From: Melanocharis versteri
Lineage: Eukaryota; Chordata; Aves; Passeriformes; Melanocharitidae
Assembly (NCBI GenBank): GCA_013397845.1
Contig: VZTG01001869.1
Coordinates: 76,351 to 140,350 of the forward strand
DNA: 64,000 nt
Direction of reading: 5' to 3'
The notes beneath the pieces were generated by a model. It saw nothing but the letters and a program-made list of their open reading frames with translations, searched no databases and was not told the origin of the DNA. This document shows positions 36,920 through 47,882 of this stretch, in pieces (positions within the stretch are counted from its first letter, which is position 1; each line of letters starts with the position of its first letter). The position numbers and the translations under genes were made by a program.

Positions 36920-38920
36920 CTGACCCTTGTGAAAGGGTGAGAGGTGATAGCACTGATAACGTGGCTATTGATTACTAAGTCTTAAGGACACAATATGGAG
37001 CATGAGTGTGTTTACTGTATGGGCTGGTAATTTTATATCATTGATGTGAGTTTACATGTTTCTGTAAAGCCAGATAGTTAAAGGCAAGAGGCAATAAAGA
37101 AATGGAGTGGTAGATAATCTTTAGTCTACTTTGTGGAGTTGTGCTTAAATAAACTCCTTGACTTAGTGAATCGGTTGAATACAGTTATAGCAGGAGTGAA
37201 TATTTTCCCCAGAATAATACTCCCTTCTGACTTTCGTTCTTCCACTTGCTCATTTCCATTTGATTTCTTGTCTTCTAAAACCTATGTGCAGAACCTTGAT
37301 TTATTTATCTTGCTGGAGGTTCCTGCAGCACAGTGGAGGTAGATTTTTCTGTCCATTGGTTATAAAGTTGTTATCCAGCTGCAATAGAAAGCATTGCTTG
37401 TGCAGTCATTGACCTCTTCTCAGGTCTGAAAACAAAATAATGTCAAGAGTGGATCAAAGCTCTTGGCTAAGTTTTTATTTTATGAATTTCACTGGCATGC
37501 ATTGACAGCCAGGCCACAAGAGTATAGATTCTGTAAATGCAGTCTCCTGCTCTTAGGAATTAGTTTCTATGAGGTTTAAACTGAACGAACTGTTTTTACA
37601 ATACAGTGAAATATAGCTATTTACCTGTCTTTTGGGATAGAGTTCGTGATTTCTAATGCTTTTCTAAATATTCGGCTGTTTACTTTTCATTGGTACAGTA
37701 ATCAGGATTTTAGTGACTGCTCCTTATGATCCTACTGTAAACAAAATGTACTGTGGTTAATTTGGTAGACCTCAAAATAGTAATCCTGTGGGCTTTTTGC
37801 ATTTAGTATGCTGTCAGAGCATACTAATACTTGCATAGCCTTCTACAGAGATGTGTCACCCATGATTGGCTAAATGTGTTTGGTAGTTTGGCTTTTTTTA
37901 ACCGGCTAAGAACTTGCCTTTAAAGATAAAATCTGAAAAGTGCTGACATACAGACACTCATGCAAAGAGGCTTTACGGATTATAGATGGCATGCTGTACA
38001 AGTATGGGATTAATCGGAGCTAGATGAGAAATGAGGGGAATTTTAATGCTCTTAAAGGGAGCCTTGAGAGGAATAAAGACTGTATAGAATTCTTTCTATA
38101 CTGTATTTAAGTCAAAACACTCAATGCTTGAAGCTACAAAGAGGATGAAATAAAAGTGTAATAGAAAAACACTGTCACCTAACTAGTTCAGCACAAAAAG
38201 AAACAGCTGGAAAAACAACCTTAAACAGACAGTTACTTATGTTAATAAAATCATTCATGTCTGTAGATTTCTGTGGGACTGAAGGCTAATCCTTCATAAA
38301 GATAACTGCAGTAAGTTAATGGAATCCTGCAGAGGACCCATTAAAAATCACTGGGTTTGCCTGCATGTAGCCATGGATTTTAAGCCTCAACATTCTTTAC
38401 CTGATGTCTAATTCTGTTTGCCTAGCAACCTGATATTAATTAAATCTTGAGCTGTTGTCATTATATTGAGAAGCTTCTAGAATGCTGTCAACATTATTTT
38501 AGATTCTTATCCTTTGTTCATACATTAAATTAGCCTACTGTAGTGTTTTCTATTATTTCTAATGTAAAAGTTATGAAACCCGCTTAGGATGTAGGCTGCA
38601 ACTTGATATTAAGGTGATGTCCTGGACCATCTGTTTTCTCTACTTGTAATTGTATAACATTTATGTTGTGTTTACAGTAGTTGTTAGCATTGAAGAGTGA
38701 TACTGGCTAAGAATTTAATAAATTTTGGATTTGCAGCAGCAGAGGATAGCAGCTGAAAAAGATCAGTCAGCTCTCTGTAGACCACTTAAAATAGCTGATC
38801 TAACACCAATGAAACAATTTTGAAACTAATAAGGTGCCAGCAGCCCTGGAGAAATAGAATGGGCCTGTTATTGAAATACTTCTTTTCCTCTCTCACTTTT
38901 TTTTTTTTTGTTCATTCTAG

Positions 38921-39133
38921 CTCCTCTACCCCAACCTGAACATGTGCAGCAAACAGATTTAGCTAGCACACTGGCAATAGGTCTTGGTCTACCAATTTCA
39001 AGAAACAGTGTTGGGAACCTTATATTGCCAGTTGTTGGAGGCAAGACAATGAGAGAACAGCTACGTTTTGTGCACTTGAATGGGTTTCAGCTTAGCAGAT
39101 TGCTGCAAGAGAATACGCCTGCATATGAAAAAG
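38921..39133 (+). CDS. PIGG: PIGG coding exon 6
   Basis: It completes Ala302, encodes residues 303-372 and leaves one base of codon 373. HVQQTDLASTLAIGLGLPIS and NLILPVV are the 'QxDxAPTLSxLLGxPIP'-type segment typical of this transferase family, with Asp in the TDL motif. The exon closes the lumenal phosphodiesterase domain (REQLRFVHLNGFQLSRLLQE). The acceptor TTCATTCTAG|CT sits behind a 14-T run and the donor is GAAAAAG|GTAAAT. The residues just after the exon 5 junction (APLPQPEH) differ from human at a variable loop. Confidence 0.95.
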
Positions 39134-40967
39134 GTAAATTAACTACAAAAAAAGTTACAGGTATACTAAAAGGAGATTGTTTATAAAACAGTTTGGACTT
39201 TTAAATTCAATAGTATGGCATTGCACTGCAAATTAGCTATTCTTTTGACAGCAGTACTGAGAACAGTTGTACCGACTTCAATCTTTAATGCAACCTACTT
39301 GGATACTCTGCTTCTGAATACAGTTTTTTTTAATGACTAGTAATATTCTTAGTTGGCAAAAGAGCAAAAATAATGGTGGAGTAAGATTAAAGTAAAACTG
39401 CCAGTGTAGTTAAATCTCAGTGGTTTCATAACTGCTCTTTGTGAGGTGTCCTACATAGGGCACTGACTCTGAGCTATTTGGAGAGTTAACACAGTGGAGT
39501 GAATTTTCTAGTTTAAATAAAAAGATGCTTCAAGTAAAGCTGGGAGATAATTTAGGGTAAGCTATCTTTTAATTTCATTTTTATGTATGAATTTACTTGG
39601 AGTGAGAACCTAGAGAACTGCTTATTAAAAATGCATGTGTGTATGTGTGTGTATTTGGAGGAAAAAATAAAAAAAAAGTAGAAAAAATAAACCAAACCTA
39701 GCAAAATGTGCTATTTCATTAGGAAGCATGATACAAACTGCAGTATAAATAATGAAGTTAATATGATAATTTTGTGAAAAAAATTGAGTCAGAGGGTGAA
39801 GGAGAATATTTTACCATTGACATTAGAAGATGTTGTCTTAAAGTGACTGTGAAGCTTGTCAATTGATTTATAATCTGTTGAATTATTAAAATAACTAGAT
39901 GAGAATGCAGAGTTGTTTTACAGCTAGGAATAATTAAAGTGGATAGCCACATAAATTTTAGCAAGATGATCATTGTAGGTCAAGAATCAATTATCTTTCA
40001 ACATTGCAGCTTCTAATCATAATTAAACCTGGTCCAGGAATCTCAACAGAACAAATTCTTCTTGTTGCAGCAACGTGCCTGTAGCAGGACCCATGCTCCA
40101 TCTCTTCTGGCATTTTTTTTTCTGCACAGATTTCCTCATTTAACCCAGTTGTGTCAAGTGAGGAACTTGCCCTGTTGGGGGGTTTCAGGATATGACTAGG
40201 TTGCTGAAAATGCCATCACAAAACTCCATCTGACAGTATTTCTGCAAACACTGATGAAACAGACTGAAGTTTCTACCAGCTTCTGGTTTATATCTTCATT
40301 TTAATTTCATTTTTTGTCTGGGAGCAGCTTAATTTCAACTTGTAGCTTTCATCTGAAAAATGAAAGTCAAAATTGCTGAGGATAAAAATGTGAGAATTTT
40401 TTCTGCTGCTTGCTTGTGACTGCAAACTTATTAGAGATGCTACCTTACTGGAAAGAGTTTGAGAGGCAAAGAATCCACAATGGCTTTCTCTCCTTTCAGT
40501 GATGGAAGGTCTCAGTAACATGGTGCAAGTCTTGGTCTGAGTCATGGTAGCTTTTTTTGCAGAGTCTTAATGTCAATTTCCCCTGTTTCTGTAGACTTCT
40601 TAGAGGGGTCTTGTTTTTCTTGGTGTCCAGCATGTGTAAGGCTATAGGTTAGTGCTTTGGTCTGTGCAGTTGAGACTGGCAGGGAAACAGTACGTTCTGT
40701 TTGTTTAGTGTTGTTTGATTGATGGGGATACTTCAGGCTCAGAAATACTAAAGAAAATGTCACTGACTCAGTGACTAATATATGTAACTTACGAGCATGT
40801 ATGAATGGCCATTTGTTTTGCATGGCTTTTAAGCGAAGATAAATGCCATCCCACTATCCCACTACAGGCACATACACATCTCTCAGGATTTGCCTAGAAA
40901 GAGGTTACCTTCCAGAGAAGTTACTATATTCAGTAATCTGATTCATGTTCAAGAATGTTGCCCTCTT

Positions 40968-41463
40968 TTTAAAAAAGGTAAAAAGGAGGATCCTGGGAAC
41001 TGCTTAACCAGTCAGCCTCACCTCTGTGCTTGGTAAGATCACAAAAGCTTCGTAAGATCTTCCTGGAAGATGTATCAAAACATGTGGAAGACAAAAAGGT
41101 TGTTAGAAACGACTGACACTACTTTGCTAAGGGCCAATTGTGCCTGCCTAATTTAGTGTATTTCTATGATGGAGTAAATGCATCAGTGGACAAAAGAAGA
41201 TGTGTCATCTACTTAGACTTCGGTAAGGCCTTTGGTAAGGCCTCCGTGAACATTCCTGCTGAGTGATATGGTTTGACAAATGGACTCTGTAATGAATAAG
41301 AAATTGGCTGCACGTCTGTAAAGTCAGTGGCTTAATGTCTAATTGGAAACCAATAATGAGTGGTGATCTAGTGAAAGATGTCTCCATTAACAGTGCTGGC
41401 GATGAACGAGATAATCTTAAAAGCCACCTCCCAGCCTGAACAATTCTACAGTTCTAAGATTGT
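40968..41463 (+). mobile_element. CR1 LINE fragment with reverse transcriptase remnant
   Basis: The start 'gaggatcctgggaactgc..ccagtcagcctcacctctgtgc' is the CR1 reverse transcriptase 'DPGN..PVSLTSV' region. It continues through 'catctacttagacttcggtaaggcctttgg' (LDFxKAF). The end, 'aatcttaaaagccacctccc' then 'attctacagttctaagattg', resembles a CR1 3' terminus. Many stops and frameshifts show it is long dead. The middle part of ORF2 is missing, so this is an internally deleted copy or two copies joined. Confidence 0.75.
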
Positions 41464-41739
41464 AAGTTGAAGATGTGAGGAGGGAAAATTGATCTTTATG
41501 TGAGAGAGTGGTGACAGGCATGTAGCTGTGCCTTGGGGGGATGATGAAATAGTTGAGAACTTCTAGGTCAGGATTAGTGCACAGACGAAGATGGGCAATA
41601 TTGTTATGGGTGTCTAGTGCAGACAGTCGGATTGTAAGGAATTCGTAGGTTTTCCGACAACTAGGGAAAGTCCTACGTTCAGCATCCACGGTGCTCATAT
41701 GGTGCTTCAGCCATCCTGTTGCATTTCAGGCTGATAACT

Positions 41740-42435
41740 GGACAGTGAGATGGACTGAAAAGTGGCTCAGCTGCTGGGTTCATGTGAATGTGATCAGCAG
41801 CACAAAGTCCCCCTGAAGGCTCTTGTCATCAGCCACAGGGCTTAACTCAGGCGAGAACTATTTAACATCTTCATCAATGATCTGGGCAGTGGGACAAAGT
41901 GGCATCTCAGCAAGGGAAGGACACAATAGAAACCTGGGAGAAGGGCTTGATGCAATAGGGGGATCTGCTGCCACTCAGAGGCACCTTGACAGGATGGAGA
42001 AATGGGCTGACAGGAACCTCTTAAGGTTCAGCAAAGGGAAATGCCAAATCCTACACCTGGGAAGAAGTAATCCCAATGTACCAGTGCAGATTGGATTTTG
42101 ACTGACTGGAAACAGCTTGGTGAAGAACCACCACAGGGTGACTGGGGACACCAAGCTGAATATCAGGCAGCAAAGCACCCTTGTGAAAGGAAGGGCAATA
42201 GCATCCGAGGTAGCATTAGGAGGACAGTCATCAGCCAGTCAGTCCTTCTTGTATCAGCTGTGGTGAGCCAACATCAGGAGTCTTGGGTCTGGTTCTGGGC
42301 TCCTCAGTGCCATAATTTAGTGGATATAATGTAGTGAGTGCAGTGCATGGTCGTGAAGGTGATGAAGGGATTGGAACATCTGTCATACAAGAGGGGCTGA
42401 GAGTGCTGGGACTGTTCAGCAGGGGTAGGTAATCA
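41740..42435 (+). mobile_element. CR1 LINE fragment (sense), interrupted at the right
   Basis: It matches the distal ORF2 of CR1: 'atctgggcagtggg', 'ccttgacaggatggagaaatgggctgacaggaacct', 'tcctacacctgggaagaagtaatcccaa', 'ctggttctgggctcctcag', and 'gaggggctgagagtgctgggactgttcagc'. The frame is broken throughout. The CR1 text stops at about 42425-42440 and resumes at about 43015, with an LTR between. Confidence 0.8.
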
Positions 42436-42439
42436 TCAA

Positions 42440-43014
42440 TGTAGGTAATATGCGATGGGAGCAAATAAACAACATGGAACTGATGCCAAGATGATTTTTG
42501 CCTTTTCTTTTATATAGTGTTTATATACCTTTTATGTATCCTCAGTACTCCTAGCACGCGTACTTGTAATTCCTTAAGTCTGACAACTTAGCATAGTCCT
42601 AGTACTCTGTTAAGCCAGGAGACCAAACATCCCAGAGGCCGCATAGTGGGAGGCTGGAAAGCCCTACACTATCTTGCAAAACCAAGGTCCTCTCTAGAAC
42701 ATATCCTGTAAACTAGAGATTCTGCCGATCCAGTGGGGAATTCCATGGATGGGGAGATGTCATGCCATTTTACCCAAGTCTCTCATTGGGGCATCCTTGT
42801 TAGATATGCTAATTTGTAAGGTCTATAAATTGTATATGCGATTTATCGTGTGTGTGCATTGTAGCGCATTCCATCCTGGCGAGTGGTGCACCTAAGGATC
42901 CTTATTAAAATACTGAGGTAAAAACCCCTTACTCCTTAACTGTGTCTGGCTTTCAATTTTCTAAGACCAGGGGAAGGCATCAGAACCAGTGTCTAATTGG
43001 TGGTCCCCACAAAA
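42440..43014 (+). mobile_element. ERV LTR nested in CR1
   Basis: The block is unlike CR1 and has LTR features: a TATAAATTG promoter-like box at about 42822, 'ccttattaaaatactgaggt' carrying a poly-A-type signal near 42902, and a typical U5 end 'tgtctggctttcaattttct' after about 42942. 'aattggtggtccccacaa' at about 42996-43013 looks like the sequence that often straddles the end of an LTR and a primer-binding site. No retroviral genes follow, so it is a solo LTR or a truncated copy. I could not find a clean target-site duplication; TG at 42440 is one possible start. Confidence 0.6.
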
Positions 43015-43150
43015 AATTTAGAGGAAACCTTTTTAGGTAAGGTTTATCAAACACTGGAATGAGTTGGCAAGAGAGGTTGTTGGAGGCTTCATACCTGGAA
43101 GCATTCAAGACCTGACTGGACACAGATCTGAACAATCTTCTTTAGCTCAC
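43015..43150 (+). mobile_element. CR1 LINE fragment, continuation after the LTR
   Basis: CR1 3' region text: 'aaacactggaatgagttggcaagagaggttgttggaggcttcatacctgg', then 'attcaagacctgactggac'. It continues the element at 41740-42435 in the same orientation, minus roughly 150 bases expected at the junction. Confidence 0.8.
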
Positions 43151-43307
43151 TCTGTTTAGAGCCTTTTGATCTTCGTTTGTAGAACATCTGAACACTCATC
43201 AGAGTTGTGCTGACAGCTCTTGGGCTATATAATTTCTAAATTCCACAGACAAGGTCTGCTGCCAGGATTTTTGAGGGAAAGAAACCCTAGAAGATAGCTG
43301 GAGTTAG

Positions 43308-43355
43308 TTGGACATCACTCACATTTGCTTACTTGGACATCACTCATATTTGCTG
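43308..43355 (+). repeat. 25-bp tandem duplication
   Basis: TTGGACATCACTCACATTTG is repeated 25 bases later with one change (CTCATATTTG). Two units only. Confidence 0.9.
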
Positions 43356-46107
43356 CTGCAGTTTCGAACTTTCCAATGCAGATTCTCAGCTAGTAACAAC
43401 TAGTGGATCATAGCATTTCACTTGAATGCTTAGAGACATGCCTGTGGCTGGAACTTCAGTTTAAAGTGAAAGATATACTTGAAAATACTTGCAAGGATAC
43501 CATAAGCCATGCTGCTTTAAAAAAAAAACAACAAAAAAACCAAACTCTGCTGAAGGGGAAAACATGGCATTCCTGTCCAGTGTTGTAATTTACAGTATGA
43601 GGGTTAGAGCACCAGCTGTTGTGACTGTGAGGATGATGACTGTGTCAGTCATAGCAGGAAAAGTCTCACCCATTGTAAGCTATATCATAACCTATACATT
43701 CATTTTTGGTGGAATATTGGTTTCCTTCTTAACACAATGAGATACAATCAGATGTCAGTTGAGTTGAATCACAGTCAGACGGGAAGGCAGAATGACCTTT
43801 ATTAGCTGTTTTATAGAGACGCCATGGAGTTCCCTGGATTCAGCTGCTCTAATGTTGAGAACAAACCGTAACAGTACACAAAAATTTCTTTTCATCTTCA
43901 AGTGTGCTTTAAATATATCTGTTAATAAATAAAGAGCAGAATGAAGGCTGGTCAGTAACTTTTTTTCCCGCAGTGTTTGTTCATGTAAACATGCATTTTC
44001 AAACTAAGAGGTAGTATAACATTTAATGGGACTTGGGCTTGCTTTATTGAGGTAAAAGAATCCTCACAGTTAAACCTATGTTCAAGTAAATTAAATTTTA
44101 CATGAGAAACTTGAAGCTTGTCTAAGGGCTTTATTATTTTAAACATATCTTTTTGAAACATGCTAATAAATTATAATGTGAGGCATGAGGTTTTCTTTTG
44201 ATAGATGTGGATACATGCAGCTAAAGAAAAAGTCTGAAAAAGGAGAATAAAAATAGCTGGAAAAAATTAAGAAGCTGAAAGAAGAAGTATCTAAAAACAC
44301 TCTTTGGGTTTTTGAGCAAGTTCATACCTCAGTATAAGATAGCTCTAGGTATCTAGCAATGCTTCCCTCATGTTCTGAACTTCTGAACATGTAGTTGAAT
44401 GATAAACTTGGACTGTTTCTTTGAAAGACATTTTCCAGTGGAATGAAGAGTCATGCTTGAGAGCAAGTGGGGTGGTGTTATTAAAATGAGTGCAAGCTTT
44501 TCAATTTGGGACTGATCCTGAACTTGTATTAGATTAAATAGTTTGACTTTTACTGGGACATTTATATATTGAAACTGGAGAAGTCACTTTTACATTATTC
44601 ATTTTTTCCTTATAACCCTTTTTAAATGATTGCTGCCTGTGACTGGAACTAAGTAAAATTGTTGTCAAACAGATGCTTGCAAAGCTTACCCATCTGGTTG
44701 TAATAAGATGGTAGTGAGGCTGAAGCACAAATTACTAATGTAATACTATGCAAGTAAAACATTGCCAGTGCTTTGGGAAATGTGCAGCTGGGCAAGCTTG
44801 CTTTGGATTTTGCTTCAATTTTGACTTGTCTTATGAGTATCGCATGTGGGAGTGACTTGCCAGTATTAACTGCCTGTTACCAAAAAGCTTCTCCAACAAC
44901 TTAGTGTCCATGACTCTTCTTATTTTATACTTCCTGCATGTAAATGTGTCACTGAACCAATATAACTGGAGTTCTCAAATGAAATTTGGCAACCATGGTC
45001 TTTTGTTCCTGTCTGCAAGATCTTTAAATCATTCATTCATGAGGGTTTGACTAAAAGTCATCTTTCATAAGGTGGACACAATGGTTTTGGTGGGCAGTGA
45101 GCATGGAAAGAAGCAGATGAGAATGAAATAAAAATGCTAAAAGGAATGAAGAGGGAGACTCGTCAAGAAGCATGAAAAGGGAGCAGAACAGGAGAAGAAG
45201 ATGTGGAGGGAATTTCTTTATGTTTCAAAATATAGCTAGAACTCATTTCAGTGTTCTGTATAATGAAAAAGTGTCATGTCAAATCTCAGTTTGATTAAAG
45301 CTCATTTTAGATGATCCTTTATGAATGTCCTCAAACGTATGAATATTTAACTCTTATTTCAAATACACTGGAAGAGAAACTTTACAGGGAAGTTCAGAGA
45401 ATTACAGGAAGGAAATGAGATCCTCTGTGTGCAGTGGCAGCTATCTTGACATACAAGTGTTTGCTCCTGGCTGGATTGTACTTTCTAGCAGATCCCTGCA
45501 AGCCCCCTGCATAGCAGGGTCAGCATGCCTTGAAGTCTGCTAGAAGTCTTGGGAAAACAGACTGGACATTCTGAGTTAAACATTGCCTTTTAAAACTCTC
45601 ACTTTGAGTTCAGCCTACAGTAGACGATCAAGTGTCTTGTATGATGAGAGACTTACAGATAGTAAGCACGATTCTTTCATAACTGTACAAGAATTGTGAA
45701 TAGAAATTCTTCATTAATCTTCATTCACTTGAAATAAAATTTAAAATGTTATTTCAGTCATTGTTTTAACCTTTCTTGTCTGAAACTGTACCGCAAATGT
45801 TTCACCCCACTTTCAGGTAAGAAGGGAAGAACTGCAAGTTATATAAAAATTTCCAAATCAACCTTTTCTACTTAAGTTATCATTACCTTTCAAATCAAAT
45901 TGCAAAGAAATAGCAAGTACTATCAGTGTGAAGTGAAATTAAACATCTATTTTTGGAAAAAAATGCAGATAAATGTGAGCATTCATGCATAGCATAAGAT
46001 CCAGTGAGATATGAGTTTCTGAAAGTTACGCTCTTGCTTTCCATGTGTTATACCTGAATTTGTGTTGTGAATGCGTACTGTATTCAATGACCAGTATTTG
46101 AAAAGCA

Positions 46108-47180
46108 GAATCACAGATTAGGTAAAGTAGGACTGGATCACTGCAGATTATCTAGTCCAACCACCCTGCTCAAGCAAGGTCCTCCACAGCACATTACTCA
46201 GGAATCTGTCCAGACAACTTATATATGTCTTGAGAGAACGGCTCTGCAACCTCTCCATGCAACCTGTTCCAGTGCTCAGACACCCACAGAATAAAGAAGT
46301 TCTTCTTCATGTTTAGGTAGAACTTCCTGGGTTCCTGTGTTGCCTCTTGTCAACAGGCAGACACCTACCTGTTGCTGGGCACCACTGAGGAGAGCCTGGC
46401 TCCATCCTCTTGACACCCTCCCTTCAGAAACTTACAAATGTTGATGAAGTCCCCTCTCAGCCATCTCTTCTCAAGGCTGAACAGGCCCAGCTCCCTCAGC
46501 CTTTCCTTGTAAGAAAGATGCTTCAGTCCTCTCATCATCTCTGCTGCCCTCCACTGGACCTACTCCAGGAACTCCATGTCTCATTTGTACTGAGGAGCCC
46601 AGAACTGGACACAGCACTCCAGATGTGCCTCACTGGCACTGAGTCAGTATCACCTCCCTCACCCTGCAGGCAATGCTCTTCCTAATGCACCCCAGGATCC
46701 CACTGGCCTTCTTGGCCCCCAGGACACACTGCTGGTTCATGGACAGCTTGTTGTCCACCAGGACCCCCAGGTCCTTCTCCACAGAGCTGCTTTCCAGCAG
46801 GTCACCCCCAGCCTGTGTTGGTGCCTGGGGTTGTTCCTCCCCAGGTGCAGGACCCTGCATTTGCCTCTGTTGAATTTCAGGCGTTTCTTCTCTTCCCATC
46901 CCTCCAGCCTGTCAAGGTCCTTCTGAAGGGCTGCAAGGCCCTCTGTGGTATTGGCCACTGCTCCCAGCTTGGTGTCATCAGTGAACTTGCTGAGGAGGCC
47001 TCTGCCCCTTCATCCAAGTCATTGGTGAATAAGTTAAACTGCAGTGGACCCAATGTCGACCCTTAGGGGACACTGCTACTAACACACCTTCAACTAGATA
47101 GACTTTACACTGCTGATAAAAGCCCTCTGAGCTCTGCCGTTCTTTCAGTTCTTAGTCCACCTCACCATCTGCTCATCCAG
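46108..47180 (-). mobile_element. CR1 LINE, about 1.07 kb, antisense
   Basis: On the - strand this is the 3' third of a CR1. ORF2 C-terminal text is recognisable at 46630-46960 (LHLGRNNPRHQ, then EKDLGVLVDNKLSMNQQCVL and KASGILGCIRKSIA). It is followed by the 3' part ending near 46108 in 'aatctgtgattct'. Small indels break the frame. It is the best-preserved LINE copy in the window but is 5'-truncated and cannot be active. Confidence 0.92.
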
Positions 47181-47664
47181 CCCACACTACCAACTGATGC
47201 GATGTGTGTGTTGTCTCCTTTGGTGTTTTCCTTAGACATCGGCCATTTGATCATTTAGCACTTAGCTTATACAATGTGTTCTGGATAATGAGTAGTTCCA
47301 GTGGAAAACACTGCTTTCTTCCCTGCCCCTCCGAACCCCCCGCCGTCCTGCGGTATCTGAAGCATTTGAATTGTTTGTCCTGAGAACTCTTTGTAAAAAT
47401 GAATAGTTATTTTAATAAGTTTGTAGATTGTTAGAGGTCTTGAGAGTTTATTGGGTTAGAATTAATTGCTTTTATTCCAAGCAACTGGTATTGCTGCAGG
47501 AAGATGGTGTAATTTTGTACTTGCGAAAAAATTTTCAACTGCCATAGCAATTATATAGTTTTATAAACTATAAAAGCAGATATAAAAGTATGATCACATC
47601 TCCAAGTAATCTTTCTTTGTTCATGGATCCTCTTGCTTCTTTTCTTCTCTCCCCTTCTCTCCAG

Positions 47665-47882
47665 ATCCTGGATATGAACATTTTAAGATAGCAGAAAAAT
47701 CCCATGGTAATTGGATCAAACTGTATTTAGAGGGGAATAATTCAGAGATACTCTTAAATCTTGGCAAGAAGGTCCTGAAGCAATACTTGGAGGCCCTCAA
47801 GACTTTGAGTTCTTCATTAAGCAAACAAGTGGCACAATATGACATGTATTCGATGCTGGTGGGGACTGTGATCATTATGGAG
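47665..47882 (+). CDS. PIGG: PIGG coding exon 7
   Basis: It completes Asp373 and encodes residues 374-445. SHGNWIKLYLEGNNSEILLN, then LKQYLEALKTLSSSLSKQVAQYD, lines up residue for residue with human PIGG. This is the lumenal juxtamembrane helix region joining the catalytic domain to the membrane domain. The last residues (MLVGTVIIME) start the second membrane span, which continues in exon 8. The acceptor CTCTCCAG|AT has a strong pyrimidine tract; the donor is ATGGAG|GTATGA. Confidence 0.96.

Larger units (their letters stand above)
35445..38920 (+). other. PIGG: PIGG intron 5
   Basis: 3.5 kb, phase 1. It contains the palindromic LTR insertion 35479-36426 and the second copy of the 60-base repeat. 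From 36930 to 38890 there is AT-rich sequence with nothing recognisable. The acceptor has a T-rich tract ending TTCATTCTAG|CT. Confidence 0.88.
39134..47664 (+). other. PIGG: PIGG intron 6
   Basis: 8.5 kb, the largest intron, phase 1. It holds CR1 fragments, a nested ERV LTR and a long antisense CR1, listed separately. From 39200 to 40960 and from 43410 to 46100 I see no recognisable element. The acceptor is CTTCTCTCCAG|AT. Confidence 0.88.

Noticed and set aside
41417..41698. 93-codon - strand frame between CR1 pieces
   Set aside because: No family resemblance; it overlaps the CR1 3' end in antisense and an unassigned spacer.
42098..42334. + strand frame in the intron 6 CR1
   Set aside because: It lies in decayed CR1 sequence with frameshifts and is not a separate gene.
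46630..46958. - strand frames with LINE reverse transcriptase-like C-terminus
   Set aside because: Real homology, but to CR1 ORF2. They are fragments of a dead retrotransposon, not a host gene.
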